A stretch of 64,000 nucleotides of DNA, taken from contig NC_092572.1 of the NCBI RefSeq assembly GCF_037975245.1, positions 23,172,489 to 23,236,488 of the forward strand, read 5' to 3'. Each line of letters begins with the position of its first letter. Within the stretch, counting starts at the first letter, position 1. Shown here one piece after another: positions 1-12,500 of the stretch. The position numbers and the translations under genes were made by a program. The notes beneath the pieces are model-generated. The model was given only the letters and a program-made list of their open reading frames with translations, did no database searches and was not told the DNA's origin. Origin of the DNA: Apostichopus japonicus (Eukaryota; Echinodermata; Holothuroidea; Aspidochirotida; Stichopodidae).

Positions 1-801
1 AAGACTCTGCATTTTGTGTTTGAAAGTAATTTTACTGAAAGTAAATACCTATATATACCAATTGGGTAATTTCCAGATACCTCTATAAAGCTTAGAAGCA
101 CACTAGAGTACTAGAAGTTTGTGTCATTAAGTTAAACATCACACTTGGAACTTGATATGGGTAAGGTACTGTACCCCTGAAAACAAATGTACAGTTACTG
201 TATAATATCTATCCTTGATAGCAATCCATCCATACTACATACATGTACAATAGAATTAATGGCATAAAGACATCAACTTTTAGAAAGGTTTTTTTTTTTT
301 AATGTACTCTTTCAAGTTGAAAAGTATGGTAGTTAATAGCGTTGCTGGCTAATAAAGAATATTGAGATGGGTACATAAACATAACAAAAGATAAATATGA
401 ATATAAATATGTAAATATACTTTAATCAATAAATAAAAAGAAATAAATATACCAGTTTCTAGTAATTATGGTATGAATTTTAGTAAGTTTGGGTGATGTT
501 GGGCAAAGTCCTGTCCCATAGCAAGATTGAACTGTACCAATGATGTCACATGACTGTTAGTGTTGTTTTGACCTTTGACCTATAGAACCCACAATTGGGG
601 ATCATCTAAATAGGCAGTCAAGCCAAGTATTGAAAATACTGCACTTAAATGATTCCTGTTTTATGGAATCTCAAGATCAGCAGAAATGAAAGTTCGTTGG
701 TCGACCAATAAATGCCAGAAAACAAAACCTCTCATGGGACAGGGAAGAAGATAAAGATAGAAAGTAATAAAAACAAAATGAAGCTTAATTTTTAAAACTT
801 G

Positions 802-1026
802 TTATACAAAAAAACAGGTTGATCCTGGTTTCGATGACCATTTGTATCCACCTGTTTCAGTTTTATTATTTAGAATAATATCATCTAGGTCATCACTTAA
901 TCGGTACATTGTTCCTTCTTCATTATTAGATGTACCGCATATTTCTGTGTAAAGTAGTTTAGCATTTCCCAGGTTTCCTGTGTTCGAATAGATCAGGAAG
1001 CTTGGATATGCCACTTTCACTTCCTA
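802..1026 (-). other. Exon-like minus-strand ORF, unidentified
   Basis: About 74 open codons read inward from an acceptor-like AATAATAG and end with TAA at 802. The protein is mixed in composition (DDLDDIILNNKTETGGYKW) rather than low-complexity, and codon use looks coding-like. No family was recognised and no partner exon was found. It could be the last exon of a minus-strand gene, a transposon remnant, or chance. Confidence 0.2.
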
Positions 1027-1290
1027 TTATTGAGTAAAATTAGCATCTAATCCCGGGGGGGGCGAGGGTGGAAGTTAAGCAGGTTATTCCCCAAAAAATA
1101 TAAATAAATAAATCAGTCAGAATGCATGTTAAAAGAATATTCGTGAATCCTGCAAGTTGGAAAACAAGTTTTTTTGGGGGTCAAAAGAACTAGTTAACTA
1201 GATAAATGTTGACTTTTAGTATAAATTGTTTTAGTGATTGTGAGTGTGCCCATGTCAATTTGTTGTATGTGTACATTATATATATTGTAG

Positions 1291-1530
1291 TGAATTGGAA
1301 AATCAAGAACAGTGAAAAAACTTCCAGCCTCCACCGGGATTCGTACCCGGGCCTCCCGCTTTATATGCGGACACCCTAACCAACTAGGCTGTGGACACTG
1401 ATTGTATGTCCAGAGGTTCGAAACCAGTAAGGAAGGTCACCAGTCCACTCTAGGCACCTGCCATCTGTATTGAACCAATGCTTGTTCTGTTTTGGTGACA
1501 TATTTTGCCTTATTCTATATGTATTTATCA
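1291..1530 (-). mobile_element. tRNA-derived SINE, family A, copy 1
   Basis: On the minus strand it reads like a tRNA: A-box-like TAGTTGGTTAGGGTG, an anticodon stem CCGC/GCGG and a B-box-like GGTACGAATCC. It shares unrelated 3' sequence (GGAAAATC-AGAACAGTG and TTCTGTTTTGGTGACATATT) with copies near 19601 and 41100. The tRNA fold is degenerate, so it is not called a tRNA gene. Confidence 0.75.
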
Positions 1531-3102
1531 GTAGGTGAAATTAGTTGGGAGTTGGGACTAGTGGAACACTAATAGTTGTTACTCTAGAGTTTCACACATT
1601 GAGCGAGAGGATTAACTTTTGGGAATGAGAAGTGCAAAAGTAGTGAGTAGGTAGGTGTAGTAGTCATATCATTGCTTGGAGATGTACCCAAAATGAGCCA
1701 GTTTATTTGCTTCTACCAGAGGCAGATATTGACTTGAAAAATGCTTCATAGTTTATATATCTAACATAATAGTCTAAATAAAGCATATAAGCATATGAGG
1801 GGGAGGTGGGGGGGTGGGGGAATTTATTCTTGCAACAGTTGGAGGAAGAAAAAATTCTAAACAGGAATCCCCAAGCCAAATTTATCCGTTGTAATGAGCA
1901 AAGTCAGTTATTTTCATTGAACCAGAACAATCAGTAATTTCATCATATGCAGCAATGGAAACTTGCTTACTTACACCAGGTCGAAAGTTATGCTGTATCA
2001 CTGAGGGAACCAGGATATCCTCACTTGGCAGAAAGTGAGATTAATTCATTCTCAAGAAAATACTGTTTCATGGTGTAATCGAGTGGCACTATGATGGTGC
2101 AATCTTAAATGATTTAGTGTAATGTTCAGCTCAATATACATTTAGTTAGTCACTGGTATGTAAATTGCGACACATGATACCTTGTTAATGGTATAACCTG
2201 GGTGGACATTAAGTTACATATTCTCTGATTTTTTTTTCAACTCTCTGTTAATTAATGCTCATGTAATGGTCGTTAGTCGTGAATGGTGTATAAAGCTTAC
2301 TCTTAAGTAGTGTGCCTTAATGAGCTCCTCCCAACCACCCATTGTCAGTCCAGGAAAATGGTTCAGTCTGGGAATGTTTGCATTTAGCTGGGGAAGAAGT
2401 GGCCCACTACTTTTGGAGGTACATTCCACCTCCCCCCCCTCCCTCCCTGCCCCCATCACCCTCCTTTCGTTAACCTCACACACAAAGTAATTATTGTCAC
2501 AACCATGTGATTGGGAGCTCTATGTATATAGATCTAATTTATAGTTTGAATACATATGCCCTAAAATTGCAACATTTGATGTTCTAAACATTTTAACTTT
2601 TCTGGGGGAGGACCCCCAAATCCCCTATGTGTGTCAATGACCATAGGGCGAGTATCCCCACTTCATAAAATACTTGATTTCACCTCTGGGCATTCCATAA
2701 AGTTTCAGGCCTCTACATTACCTAAATCGGTTGGAGAAAGTTTGATTTTATTATGATCAATATAAGGTACCACAGTATTGCACTTAGAACTTTCTCGTTT
2801 ATTGTTAATTAAAATTAAAAAAATGACTCAAGTTCTTGCTTTGGGGAAATGTTTAGGAGAAGAAGATATAGCTTAATGGCCCAAACATGACACTCGGGTG
2901 TGTGCTCTGTGGTAAAGCTACTGTAAGGCTAGCTGAAATGCATTGGACATAAGTTTGCTATTTGGAGTTGTCTCAGGGGTTAAAATGCCAGCCGTGTGGT
3001 ATTACTTGCCCGCAAAATAAGCCAATACTGTATTAAAACTTAATATGACATACTTAAATTGTATAATTAATACTGTATTTGTTTCTGTTTTAATATTTTC
3101 AG

Positions 3103-3249
3103 ATGGTCAACTTGTGCTTGAGCCGTCTGAACCACTGACCAAAGCTGAGGGTGAGGATGTGGCGGTCTTTTGCACAAATGTCGGACAAGGCCAGGAACAA
3201 CCAGAATGGGTCGCACCAGACGGAAACTTAATCGGTACCATTAATCAAG
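3103..3249 (+). CDS. NCAM: NCAM-like exon: Ig1, first half
   Basis: Acceptor follows a T-rich tract ending in TTTTCAG; donor is AAG|GTGAGG; phase 1 at both ends, 147 nt. It encodes the A-D strands of Ig1, with the first Cys in VAVFCTN and the Trp in PEWVAPDG. It is the first exon of the gene seen in the window. Confidence 0.85.
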
Positions 3250-3523
3250 GTGAGGTTGAGGCGTCTTACTAAATAATAGTTTTTCAGACAAGTTTGTAAA
3301 CTACTCAAGTCCATGATTCTAGTCTTCTGTGGGGTGCATCCTTATAATTGGTATGGTGCATTATGGGTACTCGTGGGTTGGTACTCGTAAGTGGAATTAG
3401 AAGAAAATGAACAGCGTACAGGTGATCAGGTCAACTTTGACCTTTTACTCTGAATGTACTTCTACAAGTTTGCTTTCTGCAAATTTGAATTGCACACTAG
3501 AAGGACTCTTACCCATGGTGTTT

Positions 3524-3577
<54 letters not shown>

Positions 3578-6500
3578 GTATATAAAAATACAAATACTAG
3601 ATGTATGTACTTGTGGTCTGGGAAATGTGCCATAATGGTACTTGTACCCATAGATTTGTACAGTAAGTGTATGTGTACGATATGTACACCAGACAATGTA
3701 CATCTACAGTATAAGTAAGTACTGACACCCATGGTTTTGCACTCATACATGTACCCAGACCAAGGTACTCCACACCGAGTTCTCCTTCCTACTCACACCA
3801 ATGACTTTATATGATATCCTTGAAAAGTGAAGTTGAACTTCACATAGGTGGAGGTCAAAAGGTCATTTGAGGTCGACAAGTCTGAAAAGCTTGTGAACAT
3901 GATCAACTGTCAGGTAAAGCTTGAAGTAACTTTGCACTTGATAGGTAAGAACCTGGCTGATCGTATGAAATCAGAAATGGTCACCACCTTTACAATCTAA
4001 AATGATTTTTTTCAGTTTCTCTGTCCATGCCCTTACTGTACATGCGAAATGTGGCAGGAAATCGCCAAGCCAACTGACTTTCTAGTGATCGTTTGATTCA
4101 TGAATATTTGTTGTTTCTAGGGGCAACGACTCATCTCTTTGTGGAGGAAGATACGGTGAATAAAGAGACCAAACTACAGATAACTAACTTAGAAGTGGAG
4201 GACAAAGGGTCCTATACTTGTCGGCTGTCCGGATCCCTCGGCCAAACCATACTTATTGATGTCTTCGGTGAGAACCCTAGGCTAATTAATAGTGTATAAT
4301 GTAGGGAATTGCTGCTCTCATTCTGCGATGTACCCTAGGCTAATTAATAGTGTATAATGAAGGGAATGGCTGCTCTCATTCTGTGATGTACCCTAGGCTA
4401 ATTAATAGTGTATAATGTAAGGAATTGCTACTCTCATTCTGAAGATGCACCCTAGGCTAATTCATAGTGTATAGTGTAGGAAGTTGCTGCTCTCATTCTG
4501 CGATGCACCCTAGGCTGATTAATAGTGTATAATGAAAGGAATTGCTGGGCTCTCATTCTGCGATGCACCCTAGGCTAATTAATAGTGTATAATGTACAGT
4601 ATGGAATTGCTGCTCTCATTCTGTGATGTATCTTAGGCTAATTAATAGTACATAGGGAATTGCTGCTCTCATTCTGCGATGCACCCTAGGCTAATTAATA
4701 GTGTATAATGTAGGGAATTGCTGCTCTCATTCTGCAATGCACCCTAGGCTAATTAATAGTGTATAATGTAGGGAATTGCTGCTCTCATTCTGTGATGTAC
4801 CCTAGGCTAATTAATAGTGTATAATGTAGGGAATTGCTGCTCTCATTCTGCGATGTACCCTAGGCTAATTAACAGTGTATTATGTAACGAATTGCTGCTC
4901 TCATTTTGCGATGCACCCTATACGCTAATTAATAGTGTATAATAAAGGGAATGGCTGCTCTCATTCTGTGATGTACCCTAGGCTAATTAATAGTGTATAA
5001 TGTAGGGAATTGCTGCTCTCATTCTGCGATGTACCCTAGGCTAATTAATAGTGTATAATGTAGGGAATTGCTGCTCTCATTCTGCAATGCACCCTAGGCT
5101 AATTAATAGTGTATAATGTAGGGAATTGCTGCTCTCATTCTGCGATGCACCCTAGGCTAATTAATAGTGTATAATGTAGGGAATTGCTGCTCTCATTCTG
5201 TGATGTACCCTAGGCTAATTAATAGTGTATAATGTAAGGAATTGCTACTCTCATTCTGAAGATGCACCCTAGGCTAATTCATAGTGTATAGTGTAGGAAG
5301 TTGCTGCTCTCATTCTGCGATGCACCCTAGGCTGATTAATAGTGTATAATGAAAGGAATTGCTGAGCTCTCATTCTGCGATGCACCCTAGGCTAATTAAT
5401 AGTGTATAATGTATGGAATTGCTGCTCTCATTCTGTGATGTATCTTAGGCTAATTAATAGTACATAGGGAATTGCTGCTCTCATTCTGCGATGCACCCTA
5501 GGCTAATTAATAGTGTATAATGTAGGGAATTGAGCTCATTCTGCGATGCACCCTAGGCTAATTAATAGTGTATAATGTAGGGAATTGCTGCTCTCATTCT
5601 GTGATGTACCCTAGGCTAATTAATAGTGTATAATGTAGGGAATTGCTGCTCTCATTCTGCGATGTACCCTAGGCTAATTAACAGTGTATAATGTAACGAA
5701 TTGCTGCTCTCATTTTGCGATGCACCCTATACGCTAATTAATAGTGTATAATAAAGGGAATGGCTGCTCTCATTCTGTGATGTACCCTAGGCTAATTAAT
5801 AGTGTATAATGTAGGGAATGGCTGCTCTCATTCTGCGATGTACCCTAGGCTAATTAATAGTGTATCATGTATGGAATTGCTGCTCTCATTCTGCGATGCA
5901 CCCTAGGCTAATTAATAGTGTATAATGTAGGGAATTGCTGCTCTCATTCTGTGATGTACCCTAGGCTAATTAATAGTGTATAATGTAGGGAATTGCTGCT
6001 CTCATTCTGCAATGCACCCTAGGCTAATTAATAGTGTATAATGTAGGGAATTGCTGCTCTCATTCTGCAATGCACCCTAGGCTAATTAATAGTGTATAAT
6101 GTAGGGAATTGCTGCTCGCATTCTGCGATGTACCCTAGGCTAATTAATAGTGTATAATGTAGGGAATTTCAGCTATCATTCTGAAGATACACCCTTTTCC
6201 AAAACATATCCAATTGATAAGAAATTTCACTGAAAATTAAGGAAGAAATTAATCTGTATTCAAACACAGTTTTTGTTGTGATTACTGTCACAGCATGGGT
6301 TATGTCAAAATTTGCATTTGCAAAGATGATGTCAAGTTCACTACTGTTCAAAGTCCATAGATTTAAACTATCCATCCCAACTGATTAAAAAATTGTCTCT
6401 CTGTCAAATGCAATATTAGCGTTCTCATACTATGAAAAAAATGTTTGGGAAATTGTTGATCATTTTTTAAGGTAACTTCTAAGGGCTACCAGACAATTCT

Positions 6501-9500
6501 TTTAAATGCTCAAAGTAGCATTTTATGGAGAGTAACCATGATGATGCACACTTGTTTTTATGTTTTTTTTTCCCCCACCACATTTCAGTGGGAATTGAAT
6601 TTGTCAAGAGGGCTGAAGAGGAATACCAAGCCTTTGAAGAGTTTGAATCAGCCTCCATCAAATGTTCCGTGACAGGAAATCCAAAACCATCCATCGAGTG
6701 GTACCACAATAACGTCAGGGTTTACGATGGTAAGGTGTTATGAATAGTGGTAACCTCAGGGTTTAAGATGGTGAGGTGTTATGAATAGTGGTAACCTCAG
6801 GGTTTACGATGGTAAGGTGTTATAAATAGTGGTAACCTCAGGGTGTACAATGCTAAGGTGTAATGAATAGTGGTAACCTCAGGGTTTACGATGGTTCAGT
6901 ACTTAGGTGTTATGAATAGTGGTAACGTCAGGGTGTACGATGGTAAGGTGTTATGAATAGTGGTAACCTCAGGGTGTACGATGGTAAGGTGTATGAATAG
7001 TGGTAACCTCAGGGTGTACGTTGGTAAGGTGTATGAATAGTGGTAACCTCAGGGTTTACAATGGTACTTGGGTGTTATGAATAGTGGTAACCCCAGGGTT
7101 AACAATGGTACTTAGGTGTTATGAATAGTGGTAACCTCAGGGTGTACAATGGTAAGGTGTTATGAATAGTGGTAACCTCTGGGTTTACGATGGTGAGGTG
7201 TTATGAATAGTGGTAACCTCAGGGTTTACGATGGTGAGGTGTTATGAATAGTGGTAACCTCAGGGTGTAGGATGGTAAGGTGTTATGAATTGTGGTAACC
7301 TCAGGGTTTACAATGGTACTTGGGTGTTATGAATAGTGGTAACCTCAGGGTTTAAGATGGTAAGGTGTTATGAATAGTGGTAACCTCAGGGTTTACGATG
7401 GTACTTAGGTGTTATGAATAGTGGTAACCTCAGGGTTTACGATGGTACTTTGGTGTTATGAATAGTGGTAACCTCAGGGTTTACAATGGTAAGGTGTAAT
7501 GAATAGTGGTAACCTCAGGGTGTACAATGGTAAGGTGTTATGAATAGTGGTAACCTCAGGGTTTACGATGGTAAGGTGTTATGAATAGTGGTAACCTCAG
7601 GGTTTAAGATGGTAAGGTGTTATGAATAGTGGTAACCTCAGGGTGTATGACGGTACCTAAGTGTTATGGATAGCAGTAACTTCAGGGTGTTTGATGGTAC
7701 CTAAGTGTTATGGATAGCAGTAACTTCAGGGTGTGCGATGGTTAGGTGTTATGAATAGTGGTAACCTCATGTTTTTTTTCATATGCCTCGCTTCAATCAT
7801 GTACCTTTATAAGAGAAACCTTCCATTCATGATTTCTCATCGCAGATGGAAAGTACAGCATTGATCCAGATGTGGGCTTGACCATTAGTAACATCACCAG
7901 AGACGACGAGGGTCCATTTACGTGTCGAGCCACGATCCGTTCTCTCTCTGAAACAAAAGCCATGGATATCGAAGTAGATGTACAAGGTATGATGACTATT
8001 ACATTATGTATGTATGTATGTGTGTATGTATGTATGCATATTAGATCCTCCTGCAAGCAGGAACTCGCCAAGAAGCCTCACTGGCTTATCAAAGCCGCAA
8101 GCTGACCGAAGTCAGTCTCTTACATTCATATTTAACGTCCATGATTATGAATTGTCAATTGTCAACAACTCTGTAACTGGACGACATACATTAATCTGGG
8201 AGTGACTTGAACTGGATAACCGGATTATCTGATAACATAACAGGACATTGTAAGTGTTATGAAAGTTAGGTTTCAGTTAAGTGAATCCTTGAAGGGTTTG
8301 GAAGCCAACAGAAGCTGGTTATGAATCCGTAGAGCATTTGATGATCGTGGACGAACACCAGCCCGGGTCAGTCACACCTCATTATATTGGACATGCAAAG
8401 AAGTACAGGGTATGGCAGGCGTGTAATTGTCTCACCCCCTCTCTGCTCCCAGGACCGCCCCCCTTTAACGTCCCTATCCGATGGTTGGGAGTGTACCAAA
8501 GCATCTTGCCATTAAATACGGAGCCAGGTGGTGGCACCCTGTTCATCTCATTCATCTTCACTGCAGTGCAGCTATGATGAACCAAGTTATTTCAAAACCA
8601 CAATTTTGCACATTGAGAAATTTACGACATTTCCGTGTGTGACTCCACTCAGCGGCATTCCACAGCAGAAACTTTTAAGAAAAAATTCTTAAAAGACTTT
8701 GGTTCCTGGCAAGATTTTGAGGTGCGAACCGAGACATAGTCTTTGCATGGTGCCACATTTAAACCACTCCACCACGTATTTGCATGGTGCCACACTTAAA
8801 TCACTACACCACACCTTCACCGGTGTTGTCTTGACCAATACCGCAGTGTTTTTTTTGTTTTTATCCATTCCTGATTATGCAAATGAGTACAGTAGCTAAC
8901 AGATAGTAATAACATGGTGTATGTATGTATATATTAGCCTCGTAGGCTTATCAAAGCCGCAAGCTGACCGAAGTCAGTCTCTTATATTCATATTTAACAT
9001 CCATAATTATGAATTGTTAATTGTCAACAACTCTGTAACTGGATGACATACATTAATCTGGGAGTGATCGAACCGGGGACCTTATGATTGAAAGGCACCG
9101 GCGTTAACCACTGAGCTAACACTCCACATTCAATACACTCCATGTATTGAAGTAGTATGCTGGTAGCCATTCCTCATGTAGACATAAATTAATATCTGGT
9201 ACTGGTACTGCATGTTTTAGTTACATGCTTGGATAATTTTTTGAGAAAGGACTGAACATTCCGTTTGTGTACAGTGCATGATAAATGGTGAAACGAAGCA
9301 CACTTTTAGGAACACTGAACATTCCATCCTCCTTGGAAACAGATTTTAAAATATGCAAAAACTAGGCAGGGAGTTATATATGCAACAACATATGAACTTT
9401 TTGCATCCACCAGGATTCAAACCCAAGGTTGGTAAAATCTGAAATATACATTTTGCATATATTGTAGGTTGTGACTGTGAGTTAAGTTTTTTGACTGCTT

Positions 9501-12500
9501 GGCCGTCTGGCGGGATTGTCTCTGGGACAGGTTATCTTTGACCAGGGGTTATATAGCGTCTACATAAAGCTCTTTGAAAACATTCGCTGGTTTAAAGCTC
9601 TACATAAATCGAACATTATTATGATTTTTTGCCAAGTTACTTGATAACCACAAGTTACCAGCTACTCATTTATGCTAAGAAATAGATTTATTCGAGTTTA
9701 AAAAAAAAAACTAAAAAGACCTGTTATTTTTCCTTTGTTATCCTTTGTAGTATCTCCATCCTGGCTCTTTCCTCCTACCGACGAGGTCCGTGCGGTAGGA
9801 ACCTCGGTCGAGTTTCACTGCAAGGCAGATGGAGATCCAGAACCGTCCTACTCCTGGACTTACCGGCAAAACCCCATCGTCGACGACGGTGACAAATACC
9901 GTCTCCGCGACGATGGAGAATACCTGACCATAAACAACCTGGACACGAACGACGACGGCGCTTATCTCTGCGCAGCGGCGAACGGCGTGAACACCATCTC
10001 GGAGGCTGCGGACCTCAGCGTCCTGTTCCCGCCGAGAGGCAACGACCAGGACAACAGGACAGCTACAGAGGGGCAGACGGTAGTTTTGCAGTGCACGGTG
10101 GTCCAGGGCGAGTCCAGCTTATTGCTATGGGAGTACGAGGGGCGAGAGATGGTGATTGGACAGCAACCGGTGAGTGGGAAGATCAGCGTTAGCTAAGGAG
10201 TGATGGTGAATAACTCGTAAACCAAATAGTGACTTGGAGCGCTGCAAAACTGAAACCTTGCGAATGAAAGTGAAATCGAATAGGACTTAGGAGTGAGGGT
10301 GTATGTCGTGTACTTGGTAATGTCATGTGGGTTTGTGATTAGTGAATTCCAGAACGTAACAAATTTATAATGTTCTAGACGCGTGATTAGCACAATTTTC
10401 ATTTTTGGCTCAGTTGGCTTTCCAAAGCAACCAGCTTGTGTCGCAGCAGTATATCCACGTATCCACCTGTCACATTCAATTGTAAAGACTTGTCAATGCA
10501 GACCGTTTAAACTTGTCAAGGTTGGCGGGTCAAAGGTCATCTGAAAAGGTTGAATCGTTATAAAATGACTGTCCCTCAGGCTGAATCTGGTCTGGATACA
10601 AATGACAATGCATGATGTACAAGTGTTGGAGGTCAAAGTTCATTGAAGGTGACAATAGGTTCAAAATGTGAAAAGACCTTCAAACAGATCTCTGCCTTGG
10701 ATTTATTTTTTTTGTCTTTTTTGTCTTTTTGTTTCCTTGGAACTAGAAGACAAATTCCTTGGGAGCAGAACAATGCATGTTTGATAACTAATACTTTGCG
10801 ATTATTTGTCTGGGATCATTGCTTAAAGCAACGTCTTTCGACTTTCTCTCGCAGACAAATTCCAGGATAACAGTCTCACAATCCATACAGGGCACCCAGT
10901 TGACAATGACAATTACCGGTGTTCAACGCTCTGATCAGGGAGGCTACACGTGTGAAATTGAGAACGAAGTGGGCATATCGAGGGTCACCCACTTTCTCTT
11001 TGTAGAATGTAAGGGTTTACTCATGATCTCTGGCTTTCCATTTTAGGAAGCTTATTAATACATCCGACCCAGCTCTCCAGATGAGAGGGGGGGGGGGGCT
11101 GGGTAAAGCACTACAAAGGCCTAGTTAAGAATTGAGAAACAGTTAATAACGTATCAATCTTCAAAGGGCAGTTAAGATTCCCTAAACATCTTTGATAACA
11201 TTTTATGTTCTTTCCCCTTCTTCAAAGGATAGTTTGAATTATTTGGGCAAATTGTCAAAAATGGGCTGAAAAATAGGCTGCAGGTAGGACTGGAGGAGGG
11301 GCTAAGGCTACAGCTGGAGCAAGGGCTAAGGCTGGAGCTAGTGCTAAGGCTGGGGCTGGAGGTAGGACTGGGGCTAGGGCTGGAGCTAGGACTGGAGCTA
11401 GGACTGGGGCTAAGGCTACAGCTCGAGCAAGGGCTAAGGCTGGAGCTAGGGCTTAGGCTGGGACTGGAGGTAGGACTGGGGCCAGGGCTGGAGCTAGGAC
11501 TGGGGCTAGGGCTAAAGCTAAAGCTGGGCCAGGGTTAAACACTCAACTTCAAAGATGGTAGAATCCATTGCTCTAATGCCACTGCCTTTATTCACTACCA
11601 CTCTACCGTTCCATCGATACTTGTCTAGTTTATTTTGATAAGATGTCATGCCCCACCCCCCACCCCCCCCCCTCGCACACACTCACACACATTGTCTCTT
11701 CCCTCACCCAGCCCAGTTTTTCATTTTGCTCCTCATTTGCTTCCTCAGATGAGCCTACCATCAACACCACGATTACCAAGGACCAAGTTTATTCCTGGGT
11801 GGGTAACCCTGCCAACGTGACCTGTCACTGGGAGGGTTACCCCACTCCCAAGATCATCTGGAAGAAAGGAGGTTGGAAGCTGAATAGTACAGATGCTGAC
11901 TTCTATAACTATGGCAATGGAAGCAGTTCTGCTGAGGTGAGATACCATCTGAGTTTAACTTGCGATGCTATTCAATTCTCCAATCTCATAGCAAAAATAG
12001 TACATTAGCTAGGCTTGCCTCGTTTCAAATAATCAAGTAACGTAGATCGAAATTAATAATTAAAATTTCCTTAAATACTACATCAAATGGTTAATAGTGG
12101 TAGCAGAAAAGTTTTTGGCTGACAAAATGGTGGATGTTTGATTCACTATTTGTGCAACCTGGATATCAATTGGGTACCCTCTCTCCCCCCCCCCCGGCAC
12201 TCCCCCCCCCACTCCTCCATAGACAGTATATTTCAAAAGTTCACAATAAATATAAAACATGTATGTACAGTAAAACTGAAAATGGTTGAATATTTAACAC
12301 AGTTTAAAAAGCTGCAACAGATGAAACCATCTTGCATCTAGTTTTGTTTCAACTGTTACCAAAATCTCTACAAGGGGAGAGGGTTGCCCTTCCACAGGAC
12401 AACATATCATCTTAACACCCCCCTTCCACCCCCCCTTCAAATGGGAGAACACCGGATACAGATGGCCAATGTATCACCTTTAAATGTGTTTTTTCTCTCG

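Larger units (their letters stand above)
1..3102. other. Upstream region, no confident gene
   Basis: It holds one tRNA-derived SINE (1291-1530), homopolymer and G/C runs (for example 1800-1820 and 2430-2455), and a low-confidence exon-like minus-strand ORF (802-1026). No signal-peptide exon for the NCAM-like gene was recognised. The stretch is probably 5' intron or flank of that gene. Confidence 0.5.

Noticed and set aside
1318-1400. tRNA gene on the minus strand
   Set aside because: Box-like A and B elements are present, but the acceptor stem does not pair and the same block recurs with SINE body sequence at 19601 and 41090.
6730-6743. Extension of the Ig2 exon past its donor (reads GKVL then stop)
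   Set aside because: The GTAAGG donor at 6730 and the matching phase of the next exon at 7846 give a complete Ig2; the extension stops immediately.
4270-7775. CRISPR array
   Set aside because: The repeats are contiguous minisatellite units without unique spacers, in a eukaryotic gene.
9060-9128. tRNA gene on the minus strand
   Set aside because: The head of a family B SINE; it recurs with the same body at 16058 and 63328 and does not form a full cloverleaf.
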